DNA from: Gnetum montanum
Lineage: Eukaryota > Streptophyta > Gnetopsida > Gnetales > Gnetaceae
NCBI GenBank assembly: GCA_015680685.1
Contig: MNCI01003602.1
Coordinates: 608,105 to 672,104, forward strand
Direction: 5' to 3'
DNA length: 64,000 nucleotides
Below the pieces are notes generated by a model that had not been told where the DNA came from, did no database searches, and saw only the letters and a program-made list of their open reading frames with translations. Position numbers and translations under genes: made by a program. How positions within the stretch are numbered: the first letter of the stretch is position 1; the number at the start of each line of letters is the position of its first letter. This document shows positions 22,701 to 31,774 of this stretch, one piece after another.

Positions 22701-24160
22701 ATACTAGACTTTAGACAACTACTTCTGGAGTTTTTACTAGTCATTGTAACATCTTAGTTATGTCTTTATATGTAATTTATTCTACGTAATAGGTGATCAG
22801 GGTGTACACTTATCAAGAGTGGCGAACCAATCTTGGGACAAATTTCTTGATAAATTCGCCTTTATGGAAGGCGTCGTCAATGATATGATCGGTTGCTTAG
22901 AGCGAATTGATCTTGAAGCTGGTATGTCATGATCATTATGCAGGGGTTATTCCATTGTGGTATTATACTACTTAATTATGCCTAACTATCATTTTATGTT
23001 ATTAGGAGCTCGCCTTAGATGGGATCCGTTAGAGCCTATTGACTTAGGTGCTACCGAACCTCCATCAGAAGCGATCATCGTGCCACACAACATTCACGAT
23101 GAGATGCATAAATGTGCTGTATGCTCGACTCGCTCCTTATGGGAATGCCAAAGCATGAATGAATACCTTTGGAAGAGACTGCAAAGGTCAGAGAAGGAGA
23201 AGGTGGCTCTTAGTGAGAAGGTTGGGGATTTAAGGTTGTGGAACGAATTCCTGTAGGCCCAGGGAATGAACAATGAGGACTGGTGAATAGCTATTATTGA
23301 CTATGCCTGTTATTGGACGGTCGTCAGGAATAGTGTCCAGACCAGCTGTGAACTGGTCGAGTAGCGAATGCAGATGGATCTCCTAGCTCAAAAAAATCAA
23401 GACTGGAAGGACTTTAGCGCGAGTGTCCAAAAATGGGGAAAGATGTAGAAAGACCATAAATATGTCTATGAGTAGGAAAGCATTGCCTACCATCAATATT
23501 ATAGGGATTCTGCCGTTGAGGCTCAGTCCCTTCAGCTATTCCTCGATGTCATTGGTGCTTCCAGAGCATTTGAGAAGTTTCAGGAGAAAGTGATTGTAAA
23601 TGCCTCTCCAGAAAGAGAAATGACTCTTCTTGGGGGGGAGACTATCATCCCTTCCTTCTTCCCTAAACCACCCTGATGGACTCTTGTGGAGAAGGGCAAG
23701 GTCAAGGATGAAGCTAATCTAGGAGACGGGGTTTGGTCTGAGCTTGCTAAGGAAGAAATTATGCAATGTCTGTGGGTTGGCCTAGAACAAATCCCTTTTG
23801 CTATCGATGCAGGACTATCACAGGTAAGTCGTAGTATTATTTTGTTTTTGTCATACCTAGTTTTGATGGTGATGTTGATATGCGTGTCATGTCTAATTGT
23901 AGGAACGAGCTGAGGAGGATCCTTAGCAGGATGAACATAATGAAGGTGACGATCCTCACGAAGAGGGTCTACACGAAGCAGAGTGTAATGAAGATGGTCA
24001 ATGCCGTGGCAAGCAACCCCATGCAGAAAAGCCTCACAGAGAGGGCTGCCATCATGAAGAGATGCCTCATGAAAAGGGTGGCCCCTATGAGGATGATTTG
24101 CTCGAAGCAAAGGTGGAGCTGGGAGATATGGGCAACAATGGTGACAAGGGAGATGCATAG
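19778..24160 (+). pseudogene. Antisense gene, copy A: eight-exon FCP1-like pseudophosphatase / mobile-domain / coiled-coil gene
   Basis: Best reference copy. Exons: 19778-19896, 20408-20830, 20927-21201, 21309-22358, 22476-22661, 22793-22921, 23006-23823, 23903-24160, with GT-AG introns. Exon 1 gives MAPKIREKNAKLVKIDEVQE, matching copies C and G. Exon 2 has KPILIILDIVGVLCC (FCP1/NIF motif I, but DIVGV instead of DxDxT/V), then FLLCNFSIIVWWHL. The exon 2/3 junction keeps the domain end (YNTLFIAYH, NPP, FFIND), where the DDSPxK motif of real phosphatases is lost. Exon 4 has ANSLFFRYGDIKDSQSWLGH, LTLVNSFSEEAEHL and LFADLFGIPSDGLPIEEK, weakly like plant mobile-domain proteins. Exon 7 is long, helical and charged; exon 8 is Glu/His-rich and ends KVELGDMGNNGDKGDA. 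In-frame stops (21328, 21676, 21776 and others) make it a pseudogene here. Function unknown. Confidence 0.68.
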
Positions 24161-24335
24161 CATGGCTATATTAGCCATGGTTTTATTGTGATGGAATAGA
24201 AAAAAAGACAATATTTTCTTTTAATGTATTTAATGCAAATTTTTTCTTTATTTTAATGTTCTTTTGTTGTTTTTGTTTGTGTAAAGCGTAAATGGAATCA
24301 TAGGTTTTGGGGCTATGACAAGTCGCAGCTAGTTT

Positions 24336-25188
24336 TTTTTTTTTTGAGAGAGAATGTTCGGGAATGTATTACTGAAAGAAAAGTACATGACTATACAAGT
24401 ATAAGTACAAGTGGGGGTGGCCCACCCCGAAAGGGGGTGTGGGGGGGGGGGAGCCCCGGGCCCCCACAAAAGATAGGGACAAACCATGCCGACCCCCACA
24501 CGGTGGCCGAAAACCTCGAAGCCGTNTAGGGGTGGGTCGGCAGCTGGTGGCAGGCACACCGAGGCAACTCCAACTCATGGAGCATGTCCAAGGTGGCCCG
24601 ATGATCCTCCGTGTCGACGAAGTTCGTGGCCTGCTGGAACCCCTGCAGAAGAGCCTCACGCCTGGGCCAGTCCGGCAATGAATCCCCTGCATCTGGGTGG
24701 AGTCTAGCGGGCGTACGCCGGATGTGCCTTCTGAGCTCCCCCCAAGAGCTCTCACAACTAATGCCAAAGATGGTATACGGGCAGCGCCCCCCCCTAAGCC
24801 ACTGGCGAGCACTGTGCTGATGCGCCCGGTCGAGTTGGCGCTGCCGTTGCAGCTCCTCCTCCTGCAGATGCTCCTGCTCCTCTCGAGCGGCTGCCTCCTG
24901 GGCCTGCCGGTCCGCCTCCTCCTGCCGCAGCTCCTTCCTGATCCGGTCCCGAAGCTCATCCTTGAGCTGGGCACGCAGGGTCTCCATCACAAGCGTATGC
25001 TGCCTATGCAGTTGCAGCGCCTGCTCCTGGAGCTGGGTTTCATGGTTAGCCCTCCACTTGGCCAGGGCCTCAGCCCATCGAGCCTCCGACGACCGCTGCT
25101 CGGCCTCCCAGGTAGCAGCAACCTCCCGCCGAAGCTGCGCCTCCTAGCACGGGGGGGCGCTAGGGGGGGGNGGCCGGGTTGCGGCGGG
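24336..25188 (-). mobile_element. GC-rich poly-A retroposon inserted in element A
   Basis: A 0.85-kb block with much higher GC than its surroundings. On the minus strand it ends in a poly-A run (plus-strand T run, 24333-24345) and is flanked by the 9-base direct repeat AGCTAGTTT (24327-24335 and 25189-25197), as expected for target-primed retroposition. It carries long G runs and two N bases (24526, 25171), so local sequence quality is poor. The target word also occurs in the local tandem repeats, so the duplication could be partly coincidental. A LINE fragment or a processed transcript are both possible. Confidence 0.65.
24391..25140 (-). CDS. Coiled-coil protein with a J-domain-like segment (retroposed, probably 5'-truncated)
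   Basis: Minus frame open from just after a TAG at about 25145 down to 24391; the first Met is at 24990. The first about 100 residues (counting from the upstream end) are Glu/Gln/Arg/Ala-rich and heptad-like, with ELRQEEADRQAQEAAAREEQ, so a coiled coil is likely. Then CPYTIFGISCESSWGELRRH, IRRTPARLHPDAGD and LLQGFQQATNFV follow the J-domain plan: a YxxLG-like start, a basic helix II, the HPD tripeptide and a helix III with QxAxxxV. J domains stimulate Hsp70 ATPase. The last about 40 residues after an N base (24526) are Pro/Gly-rich and probably out of frame. Intactness is uncertain; it could be a LINE ORF1-like or a captured host protein. Confidence 0.55.
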   Translation of the reverse strand, partial: AQLRREVAATWEAEQRSSEARWAEALAKWRANHETQLQEQALQLHRQHTLVMETLRAQLKDELRDRIRKELRQEEADRQAQEAAAREEQEHLQEEELQRQRQLDRAHQHSARQWLRGGRCPYTIFGISCESSWGELRRHIRRTPARLHPDAGDSLPDWPRREALLQGFQQATNFVDTEDHRATLDMLHELELPRCACHQLPTHPXTASRFSATVWGSAWFVPIFCGGPGLPPPHTPFRGGPPPLVLILV

Positions 25189-25197
25189 AGCTAGTTT

Positions 25198-25620
25198 AAG
25201 TATGTAGTGTAAATGGAGTTACTAGTTTAAACCCATTGCGGGCCACTAAATAATTCAAGTGTAAAATGGAAATGAAATTGTTAGTTTAAGCCATTTCAGG
25301 CCTTTGCTAGTTTTAGGCCATTTCGGGCCTTTGTTAGTTTTAGGCCATTTCGGGTCCTTGTTAGTTTTAGGCCATTTCAGGCCTTTGAAGATTTTAGGAC
25401 AGCTGGTGCCTACGCTAGTTTTAGGACATTTCGGGCCTTTGTTAGTTTTAGGCCATTTCGGGTCCTTGTTAGTTTTAGGCCATTTCAGGCCTTTGTTAAT
25501 TTTAGATGAGGGTAAGAGTAACGAAGACAGTTGGTGGAAGTGTAAAGATAAGCATAAGCATAATGGGAGTAGTTGGTGGGAGTGTAAATATAAGCATAAA
25601 TGTAATGAGTATTTGTAAAG
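25198..25620. repeat. Hairpin repeat array, PR-antisense gene spacer of element A
   Basis: About nine units of TAGTTTTAGGCCATTTCGGG with CCTTTG linkers. Each unit holds a stem-loop AGGCC-ATTTCG-GGCCT, perfect at 25315-25330. From about 25510 the array gives way to a looser repeat (GTTGGTGGAAGTGTAAA, TAAGCATAA). Frames reading through it give monotonous KWPKTNKGP-type repeats and are not genes. Confidence 0.75.
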
Positions 25621-25689
25621 CATAAATAGGACAGCTGGTGGAAAAGTGTGCGTAAAATGCATGACAGTTAGACAACGTGGTTTATCTGC

Positions 25690-26860
25690 TAATGCTGTAG
25701 TTGTTTCCTAATTGCTTTTATCTTTGGTGATGCATAAGGACGGGGAGATTTATGACCCTGTTCCTTCATGCCACAATCTTCCTCTTGGAATGGTAGTTTG
25801 GCCCAAATTAAGCTGTCATTAGCCACTGTTTTGGCTTATTCAAGTGTTTGGATAGGGGATTGGTCTTCCAGAATTTTGATTTCTAAATCCTATTCTATTT
25901 CTATGTTATTGATAGCCTGAGGGGTCATTTCATCACTGTGGATGACCACTTCCCCTCCTGCATAAGGCAGATGGATCTCTTGATGGATATATGATGAAAC
26001 TGCCCTCAGTTGAGCTAACCAAGAACTCGCTAGGATCAAGTTGAAGCCAGGCATCTCCTTAATAATAATAAATGTTGCGTCTATGGGGAATTGGTCCCCT
26101 GCTATGAAATTGATGTGCACCATTCCCTTAACTTGCACTCTTGTCCTATTAAATGATTTCAAACATGTCGTTGTTGTGGGATTGATCTAGTCAAGAAAAC
26201 CTAGTTCGTCCACTATGGGATATGGGATGACATTAGCAGCTGCCCCGTCATCTACATGTACTCTCCAGATTTGGTGTTGGCCAACCTGGATGGTGATGAA
26301 CATGGGCACCATTATCACCTGACCCTTTTTTGGGTCATCCTTAATGGACTCATCATGAAATATCAATTAGGAAGATTGTAGTTTTTCAGCAGTGTGAGGG
26401 AGCATGACCAAATGGATTGCTTCTTCATCTGCTGGCAAGTTTTTGTCCACCAGTATGGATGTTAGCATGCAAACCATGGCTTCAAGATGCTTTTGGGATG
26501 TCATTAACGTGTCGTACAGGCTCATCATTGTATTTTTCTATTTGAGAGCTTGCTTGACTTGTGTAAAAATGTCAAGGATATCATGCCCACGATTTGGTTG
26601 CTTATTACCCTTCTCTTCTTTCATTCATCCCAGGAGACGGATTTCTTGGGGTGGAACAACTTCTGGTTGAGGGTTGTACTTTTTTGGGTAGGGAGAAGGT
26701 GGACATGTTTGCTTAACATTACCTTTTTTAGAAGAAGGTGGGGTCAAGGGCACTGAAGCAAGAGGTGTAGGCTTGGGGAGCCCACGCATAAATCGGTTCT
26801 TGGCTGTGTTACTTGTCATACACCCTTCCCTTTTTCCGTTAATTTGTGATTGGAACATTA
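25690..26860 (-). pseudogene. Element A aspartic protease region
   Basis: Minus strand. A Pro-rich lead (26858-26625) precedes the protease. The active site reads VHVDDGAAANVIPY (about 26262-26221), then LKSFNRTRVQVKGMVHINF, DQFPIDATFIIIKEMPGF and NLILASSWLAQLRAVSSYIH (26162-25960). The usual GRPW reads ASSW here. A stop interrupts the frame near 26190. The C-terminal tail runs HKSPRPYASPKIKAIRKQLQ to about 25697, conserved in B. The antisense gene and repeat spacer follow, not RT. Confidence 0.82.
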
Positions 26861-29357
26861 ACTTAGATATTTGCTCCTACGTAGTAGGAGCAACTGATAG
26901 CTTTGGCACCCTGATGACGAAGGGTGCCCTAGGTGTGGATGCAGACTGGGCCATGGCTTTACTAGTAGTGGGGTGCAGAACGAAGGTAGGAGACGGTACT
27001 TAGAGGATGAAGTGTTGTAGCTGAGCCACACCCATCGATGTTGATGAGCTTCTTGTTTAAGGCAGGGGAGGAGACACGCGTAACATAAAGGGTTGCTTTG
27101 GCTATGCTTGGTCATCGCTCTCCGTACCCACTATGTTGATAGTGTACCCTACATTATTTGTGTTTAACGGGTCCTGGTACACATGCATGGGTTGGTTTTC
27201 AGGATGAACCAGGTTACTGCTATCTAAGATCAAGTCACCTTGATTGATCATACGTTGAATGTCATCTTTCAACACCCAGCAGTAATCCATGTCATGACTA
27301 TATAATTAATGGTAGTCGCAAAACCGGTCTAGCCTAAAGCTCTTGGGGACTGACGTTTCATTAGGTTGGGCCAAGGAGGGGTTCTTGAGCAGCTCGCAAT
27401 GGCACTTGTGGTGTTTTAGAGCTTCCTTGGACACCGTCTTGTGTCAGATGTGGCTAATTTCCAACAATTGCTTCAAAAGTTGTAAAGGCTTTACAGGTAG
27501 GGTCGTGTAATTTGAGCGATCCTTATGCTCAAATTTAGGCCTCGGTTGCAAAGGTGCTTTAGGGGTGGAAGGAGTTTCTTGATTGGTGTTATTTGAGCTA
27601 GTTTTCAGCTCAGCAGGCTCTGCAGATGATTTCTTGTTGTTATTTTTCTTCTTGGCCCCCTCAGCAACTACTGCTACTGTCATTGTTGTAGCTTTACCTT
27701 TGTCCTTACCCTTGCTGTGGGCATTTTTGTAGACCACATATGCTGGATCTTTGCTAGCCTCCGTCACGTCTTGGATGTTGTTAGTTTGAGCAAAGGCTTG
27801 GATGAGGGAGCAGGGAACGAGGTAGTATAGCTTAAACTTGATAAAGTCATTAACTGCCCCCTTGAAGATTGCCAATAGATGGGCCTTCGTGATGGGTTCA
27901 CAGATTTCATTCAAGGTGGTGCTCCACCGCTGTATAAACTTTTGAACCGATTTGAGCAGGTCTTTCTTGACTCCCATGATCTGGTCCAACGTGACTTTCG
28001 ACTTCAGGTTGTACTTGAAACGAGTCACAAACTGAGTTAACAGCTCTTCCAAAGTTGACATGGAAGCATGTGGGAGTGCTCGATACTAGTCTAGAGCTTT
28101 ACCCGTTAGGGACATAGCAAAGACACAGATAATAGTATGTGGCTATTATTGCAATAGCAACGATTCTGACCTAAAAGTAACTAAGTGGGCATTAGGATCA
28201 CCTTCACCATTTTATTTCGTAAAATGGGGGAGTGGCATCCTAGGCGGTAATGATAAAATAGGAACTATCAGACTAATAGGATCATCATGGTAAAAATCGA
28301 TGACTTGTACTGTGTCAGAATCAGTTGCCTTGAGGCATTTAACATCCTCTGTAAGGGTCTGGATAAGCTGGAAGGCTTGATCCAGACCTGTGGATGGAGA
28401 TGTTGTTTGTAGAAAAAAAGGAGGAGCCACACTAGGTGGTGGAATAGGGACGACTGTGATCGGCTGTACCATTGGATACGATGTTTGTGTGACTGGGGGC
28501 ACAAATAATGATCCTGTAATGGGGTTTAGCACCCGCGGAACCTGGCTTTGATGAAGGGGGAGATGGGACATCTACGTAGGATGCGCAACAAGAGGCATGT
28601 TTGGAACCCACCATGTTGTAGTGGCGGGCCTTGTCATGTGAGTTAGGATGAAGGTGGGTGTTATATGTAATTGCGAAGTAGGTATCGCATGTACATGCGG
28701 TGACATGGACGTAGGTGCATGATGAGATGGATTAGGTAATTGCACCTGCTGAGGAATGATTTACGATAGGCTGTCACTTGGAAGGATAGTCAGAGAGAGA
28801 AAATGTAGATGGGGCGAATGCGGGACATGATTAGTATTAGATAGTATCAAGGGCGTGGTAACCATGAAAAACAGATTTACGTGGGACGTCGTGGAGGGAG
28901 GGGCCATGGCAAAATCAACATGATTGCCTCCCTTAGAGTGGGAGTCTATATCGTCTTGTATATCATGAAGCATTTCATCATGGAATAACTCCTCTCATTT
29001 TTTTGTCGATTTCTTAGCCATCAGCATTTGATCCAGGATCCATTATTGTTGATTTGTCAGAGGTACAATGGTGTTATGTGAAGGAATAAATTCCTTCCTA
29101 TTGTAGTACATGAACTCATATTCTTGTTTTTCTTTCAGTTCTTATGGATACATGGGCAAGTTTGCTGCTAGTTTAGCATAGAGGAAATTGTAGTGTTTCC
29201 TGTGTTGAGCATGTTCCTTAGGCTCTTTGTTTTGAAGCTTGAGGGAATGGCGTGGTTGCACTAGACTAGTTGGCGGCTCGACCACACGAGGTGTAACTTG
29301 CATGATCCAAGGATTCTCGAGGTTGGCAATGTCGATAGCAGTGGTTGATGTAGCCAT
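26861..29357 (-). pseudogene. Element A gag
   Basis: Structural polyprotein. The start ATG is at 29357 (MATSTTAIDIANLENPWIMQ, shared with B gag). An N-terminal Leu/Lys part is followed by a Pro-rich linker (28614-28210) and the Retrotrans_gag core in two frames (about 28245-27700: ALDWYRALP-like text, STLEELLTQFVTRFKYNLK, RWSTTLNEICEP, HLLAIFKGAVNDFIKFKLYY). Then a Lys/Thr-rich tail and a knuckle-like stretch with CDYH, then HDMDYC (CX2HX4HX4C, with one stop inside) followed by LKDDIQRMINQGDL (27290-27240). The second ligand is His where the common knuckle has Cys. Stops and frame changes break the protein. Confidence 0.82.
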
Positions 29358-29541
29358 TCTCTACATGGTTCAGGAGTAATGAAGATAAGGATAAAGATCA
29401 CAAGGGTAAAGGCAAACTAAGGTAATAATCGAGGCTTTCTATCTTGTAGGATTCCAAAGGAATCGTCGAAGCGACCGATCTGCACCACACAATCTCGTAA
29501 ACAACTAGGGAGGTATTATGTTTATGTCGAATGACAATGAA

Positions 29542-29560
29542 GGCCCTCCTTCTAGCACTA
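29542..29560 (-). other. Primer-binding site of element A
   Basis: Minus strand TAGTGCTAGAAGGAGGGCC, 6 bases inside the 5' LTR, differing by one base from the element D site. Confidence 0.7.
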
Positions 29561-29566
29561 GAAAAC

Positions 29567-30952
29567 TATAACAATGGAAAACATCGATCACTGGAAATAC
29601 TGAGTGAAAGTTCGTGTACACAGTTCCAACCTTGGATCCATGCGAGGGCCATGCTAGAGAAGATGAATCCAAGGTGCCCTAAATGGTCTTGTTGATTAGA
29701 CAGGGACTTACTTAATCAATAAAATTTTTGTAATAATTGGATGGAAAAATGGAGATCTTTATGAGGAGATATAATATTTTTAATCTCAAAGGTAATTGAA
29801 TATGATGTAAATGATTTGAAGCGATTGCAAAATCCATATAGATAAGACACAGGAGATTGAATTTAGAGAGTGTGCAATCCCAAGATCTAGGATTTAACTT
29901 ATGAACAAAATATGTTGGATACAATGATTATAGGCAGACTTTGGTTTAGACGAAGCACATGCTAACAACAAGAAAGCTATTTAAAGATAAAACAAGCAAA
30001 GGTCGATCTATCTTGTTCTAGCCAATCTGAGCACAAGGAAGTCAGACCCAAAGCAGGATATCCATTAATCGGCTATTTCTTATCAAGGATTCTTGCTAAT
30101 CACCTCCAATGTTCTTACGATCGCTGATCCTCTTTTTCTCTCTTGTCAATCTTTGCCAAAGGTTGTCAATGATTTCCAATGAAAGAAAATCACTCGCAAA
30201 GAAAATTTGTCAATCCAGGGGAATTTTTTGCCCACCCTTTGATCTTTGTCAACTAGAATATTTATAAGGTTAGGGTTAGGAGAAAAACACGATTTAGATG
30301 ATGCATGTCCTGAACCTACGAGATGCCGTTGACTTGGTGTGTTTGTGTTTGAAGCTTGCAGTGCCACGCTACATTACGCTTTGAAGCGTAATGCATCGTA
30401 AACCACTTTTGCTGGAGTTTTGGCAACAAACTATTCTTTGTTTACATTGCAATATACTAGAGATCATATTGTGACGTATGAACTACCAATGCTTGAATTG
30501 TGCTCTCTCTGTTGTTGCTTGTATTATGCTGCGTCATGCTAGATTATGCTGCATAGTGTAATTTAGCATAAAATAGCGAACCTGCAAAAAATCGAAGTGT
30601 TTTCGCTTTGCTTCCTTTGTTTCTAACCAATCCTTCCAGGGTTTATTACGATACACTATGTAGCGTAGCGTAATAGGCCCCTTAACCAAACAAGAAAACT
30701 TGCTGAAATGTGCATCATGCTGCCAATCGTTGCTTAAGCCTTGAGATTTTGCTAGAAAATTGAGGTCTTGAATCTGGTCATCTCTGCTATTGTGAGGGAC
30801 TACCTTTTGGCATTACGCTATGTTGTGTAGCATGGCAGAACAAACCCTTAGCCGAAAAGGGAACTTACTGAGCCATGACATGTCACAAATCCTTGCTTGA
30901 GTCGCAAGATTTTGCTAAACCATTGAGGCCTCGAAAGTTTCACAGTGTTTCA
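29567..30952 (-). repeat. Element A 5' LTR (1386 bp)
   Basis: Aligns over its full length to 12746-14128. The plus-strand start is TATAACAATG (TG changed to TA) and the end GTGTTTCA. It includes a near-perfect 32-base palindrome at 30644-30675: the right arm TAGCGTAGCGTAATA pairs with a left arm carrying two mismatches, around a TG centre. Confidence 0.9.
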
Positions 30953-31666
30953 AGGGGTAGACACAAAAAGGCCATAAGCATGTGTATAAGCAAGAATGTG
31001 CTACCTACCGCCAACATTATAGGGATTCTACTGTTGAAGCACGGTCCCTTTGGCTATTCCTCGATGTCATCGGTGCTTCTGGAGCGTACGAAAAGTTTCA
31101 AGAGTAAGTGATAGTAAACGCCTCTCTAGAGAGAGAAATAACTCTCCCTGGAAGGGAGACCACTGTCCCTTCCTTTACCCCTAAACTACCCCGATGGACT
31201 CCTGTGGAGAAGGGAAAGGTTAAGGTTGGAACTGATCTAGGAGATGGCATTTGGTCTAAGCTTACTAAGGACGAGATCATGCAACACCTGTGGGTTGGTT
31301 TGGAATAGATTCCTTTCGTGGTTGATGTAGGACCATCACAGGTAAGTTGTAGGACTATCGCATTCTTGTTATATGTAGTCTCGGTGGCAATGCTAACATG
31401 CATGTCATGTCAAATCGTAGGATTGGCACGAGGAGGATCTTCATGAGGATGAGCATAATGAAGATGATGGTACCCATGAAGAGGATCTCCATGAGGTAGA
31501 GCGTAATGAAGATGATCAAACTCATGCCAAGAAATCCCATGAGGAAGAGCCTCGTAGAGAGGACCACCCCCACAAAGAGACACCACATGAAAACGAAGAT
31601 GATTTTCATGAGGCAAAGGTGGAGTTGGATGACATAGGTAGAAATGGTAGCAAAGGAGATGTGTAG
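30953..31666 (+). pseudogene. Antisense gene, copy B, 3' part
   Basis: Continuation of the gene cut at 12745. The rest of exon 7 (30953-31341) and exon 8 (31421-31666) are present, with donor CAG/GTAAGT and acceptor CGTAG. Exon 7 minus the duplicated target is about 821 bp against 818 in copy A and 820 in C. Text includes TREITLPGRE-like segments and GDGIWSKLTKDEIMQHLWVG, matching copy A. Exon 8 is a run of acidic/His repeats (HEEDLHEVERNEDD, HEEEPRREDHPHKE) ending KVELDDIGRNGSKGDV and TAG. The His/Asp/Glu repeats might bind metal or basic partners; this is a guess. Confidence 0.7.
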
Positions 31667-31774
31667 CATTGTGATATTAGCCTAAACATCTTGTCATTAT
31701 GAAAAGGAATAAAGAATAGTGTTCTTGGATCAATGTGATTGTAAAATTTTTTTTGGAAGAAAGTGTATCATTAG

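Larger units (their letters stand above)
12746..30952 (-). mobile_element. Element A: complete 18.2-kb Tat/Ogre-like retrotransposon with an antisense gene
   Basis: Complete minus-strand element. In its own 5' to 3' order: LTR 29567-30952, PBS 29542-29560, gag, protease, hairpin-repeat spacer, opposite-strand gene (24160-19778), RT, RNase H, second (archaeal-type) RNase H, integrase, hairpin-repeat array, polypurine tract, LTR 12746-14128. The two LTRs align along their whole length. It interrupts exon 7 of the element B gene: the left flank reads AAGAATGGGGG, the right flank AGGGGTAGAC, and the uninterrupted homolog at about 59927 reads GAATGGGGTAG, consistent with a 4-5 bp G-rich target duplication. 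About 22 mostly transition differences over the first 150 aligned LTR bases (counted by eye) show an old insertion. The placement of the antisense gene between protease and RT is the notable feature. Confidence 0.88.

Noticed and set aside
24369-24974. Overlapping long frames on both strands of the GC-rich block
   Set aside because: High GC makes stops rare in every frame; only the minus frame 24391-25140 shows domain-like features. The others are shadows.
25255-25662. 135-residue minus and 104-residue plus frames
   Set aside because: Both read through the hairpin array and give KWPKTNKGP or LVLGHFGPL repeats; the unit length happens to keep the frame open.
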